From: JABDDM01 sp038240295
GTDB taxonomy: Bacteria > Bacteroidota > Ignavibacteria > Palsa-1295
DNA: 24,765 bases
Assembly (NCBI GenBank): GCA_038240295.1
Contig: JBBSDW010000029.1
Span: 1 to 24,765, forward strand
Direction: 5' to 3'
Shown: in pieces, positions 23,867 through 24,765 of the stretch
Layout: each line of letters opens with the position of its first letter
Numbering within the stretch: position 1 is the first letter of the stretch
Translations under genes and position numbers: made by a program
The notes under the pieces: model-generated
Database searches by the model: none
What the model was told of the DNA's origin: nothing
What the model saw: only the letters and a program-made list of their open reading frames with translations

Positions 23867-24619
23867 GTGCGCCGCTCAAAATTTTGGGGTCTTTTTGTCG
23901 TCGTGTGGATGCTGCCAATGTGTGCGCATGCACAGAATGTCGACACCATCACGATCAAACACGCCGCGGTTACGTGGGACGAGCGCGCGTTAGTTGCGAT
24001 CAATCATTTTGGAGATAGCCTTGGCATCGATAAGGACATTATCTTTTTTACCAACACGGCGTTTTTCACATGCGTCGCGTTTCCCGTCGGTATCTATGGA
24101 CTTGGTATCGCCAAGCATGACCGCGAGCAGGCGATCGCTGGACTCACGATCGGTGTAGGGCTCGGCGTATCCTCGGTGGTGACCGAAGGCATCAAGGCCA
24201 TAGTGGAGCGGGCGCGGCCATTTCACGATCTTCTTGGAGTTCGAACTCCTTCTGCCGGCGCTGGCGGATATTCGTTTCCATCGGGACATTCGACAGCGGT
24301 TTGGTCACTGGCAACAGGCTTGACACTGCAGTATCCGAAATGGTACGTGATCACACCTGCGGTTCTATACGCGACGGCCGTGAGTTTGTCGCGACCTTAT
24401 TTAGGAGTCCATTATCTATCCGATTTGCTTGCCGGAGCACTCGTTGGCGTCAGCTGTTCGTACGCGGTTTACAAACTCGAAACACCGCTGACCAAATTGC
24501 TCGCTCCGATCCTGCCAAATGCAAGTCCGGCTTCGATCAGTGCATCGCGAGCGATGCAGATTCATCACTCATTCGGAGTTTCCTTCAATGCGGGTCAATT
24601 TCAACCGGTGATTTTTTAG
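23867..24619 (+). CDS. Exported PAP2-family phosphatase, second of a tandem pair
   Basis: A second PAP2 protein (250 residues), 53 bp after the first. The signal peptide MRRSKFWGLFVVVWMLPMCAHA ends before QNVD. Start is GTG 23867, chosen because it begins the signal peptide directly. Catalytic motifs are complete: K110-x6-R117-P118 (KAIVERARPF), PSGH (138-141) and S175-R176-x5-H182-x3-D186 (SRPYLGVHYLSD). It lacks the Pro-rich linker of its neighbour, and outside the motifs the two are clearly different, so they are an old duplication or an independent pairing. They may be co-transcribed; whether they share substrates is unknown. Confidence 0.91.
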   Translation: MRRSKFWGLFVVVWMLPMCAHAQNVDTITIKHAAVTWDERALVAINHFGDSLGIDKDIIFFTNTAFFTCVAFPVGIYGLGIAKHDREQAIAGLTIGVGLGVSSVVTEGIKAIVERARPFHDLLGVRTPSAGAGGYSFPSGHSTAVWSLATGLTLQYPKWYVITPAVLYATAVSLSRPYLGVHYLSDLLAGALVGVSCSYAVYKLETPLTKLLAPILPNASPASISASRAMQIHHSFGVSFNAGQFQPVIF

Positions 24620-24690
24620 GATTGTTTTAGCCTGCAACGATACGCTTATCGAAGTATCTGCCCTCACTATCCAGCAACGATAAATAAAAT

Positions 24691-24722
24691 CTCCTCTCCT
24701 GCGAAGGAGAGGTTGGGTGAGG
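24691..24722. repeat. CTCTCCT...AGGAGAG repeat-type hairpin
   Basis: CCTCTCCT (24693-24700) and AGGAGAGG (24705-24712) form a perfect 8-bp stem closed by a GCGA (GNRA-type) tetraloop, followed by TTGGGTGAGG. There is no T-run, so it is not a standard terminator although it follows the last gene by about 75 bp. The look is that of a short dispersed intergenic repeat; no second copy lies in this window. Confidence 0.55.
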
Positions 24723-24765
24723 TTTCGTTAGCGGCATCAAAAGGTAACGATCGAAGAAACTCTTA

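Overview
The window is an ordinary-looking stretch of bacterial chromosome, densely coded on both strands, with about eighteen intact protein genes, one tRNA gene, two damaged genes and several small dispersed repeats. The source is most likely a member of the Bacteroidota/Chlorobiota (FCB) assemblage, perhaps a Kapabacteria- or Ignavibacteria-like lineage. Four things suggest this: a DUF4783-like secreted protein, a DUF4296-like lipoprotein, a RecQ with its zinc cysteines at the extreme C-terminus, and many small lipoproteins and outer-membrane barrels. Starts are often weak or non-ATG. The assignment is inference and has not been tested.

Layout. 1-364: no gene; two 63-bp direct repeats, an inverted partial copy and a palindrome. 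365-2652: pyrB-pyrC, overlapping by 4 bp (pyrimidine synthesis). 2812-7703: a secreted DUF4783-like protein, then a 1432-residue multi-sensor NtrY-like histidine kinase with no adjacent response regulator. 7711-9700 (minus): an rlmI-like rRNA methyltransferase, then an outer-membrane barrel protein. 9780-13191 (plus): a putative lipoprotein, purM and recQ. 13432-16241 (minus): cystathionine beta-synthase, a cystathionine gamma-lyase/synthase and a small lipoprotein; the two enzymes make up a reverse transsulfuration route from homocysteine to cysteine. 16399-16939: a lipoprotein gene broken by a frameshift. 16940-17680 (minus): a DUF72 protein. 17747-18370 (minus): an outer-membrane-protein-like gene interrupted by in-frame stops. 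18524-20971 (minus): a GH57 alpha-glucan branching enzyme and a TlpA-like thioredoxin lipoprotein. 21114-21190: tRNA-Asn with its own terminator. 21369-22582 (minus): a fatty acid desaturase and a small lipoprotein with an Ada/sunset-like motif. 22959-24619: two tandem exported PAP2-family phosphatases. The window ends in a repeat-type hairpin.

I see no CRISPR array, prophage, insertion sequence, toxin-antitoxin pair or recognisable defence system. The observations most worth following are: (a) a Shine-Dalgarno motif inside pyrB's apparent N-terminal extension, with two mutually exclusive RNA pairings and an in-frame ATT codon at the right spacing; (b) two decaying genes flanking the DUF72 gene, where only empty or partial ORFs would otherwise be annotated; and (c) three families of short dispersed intergenic repeats.
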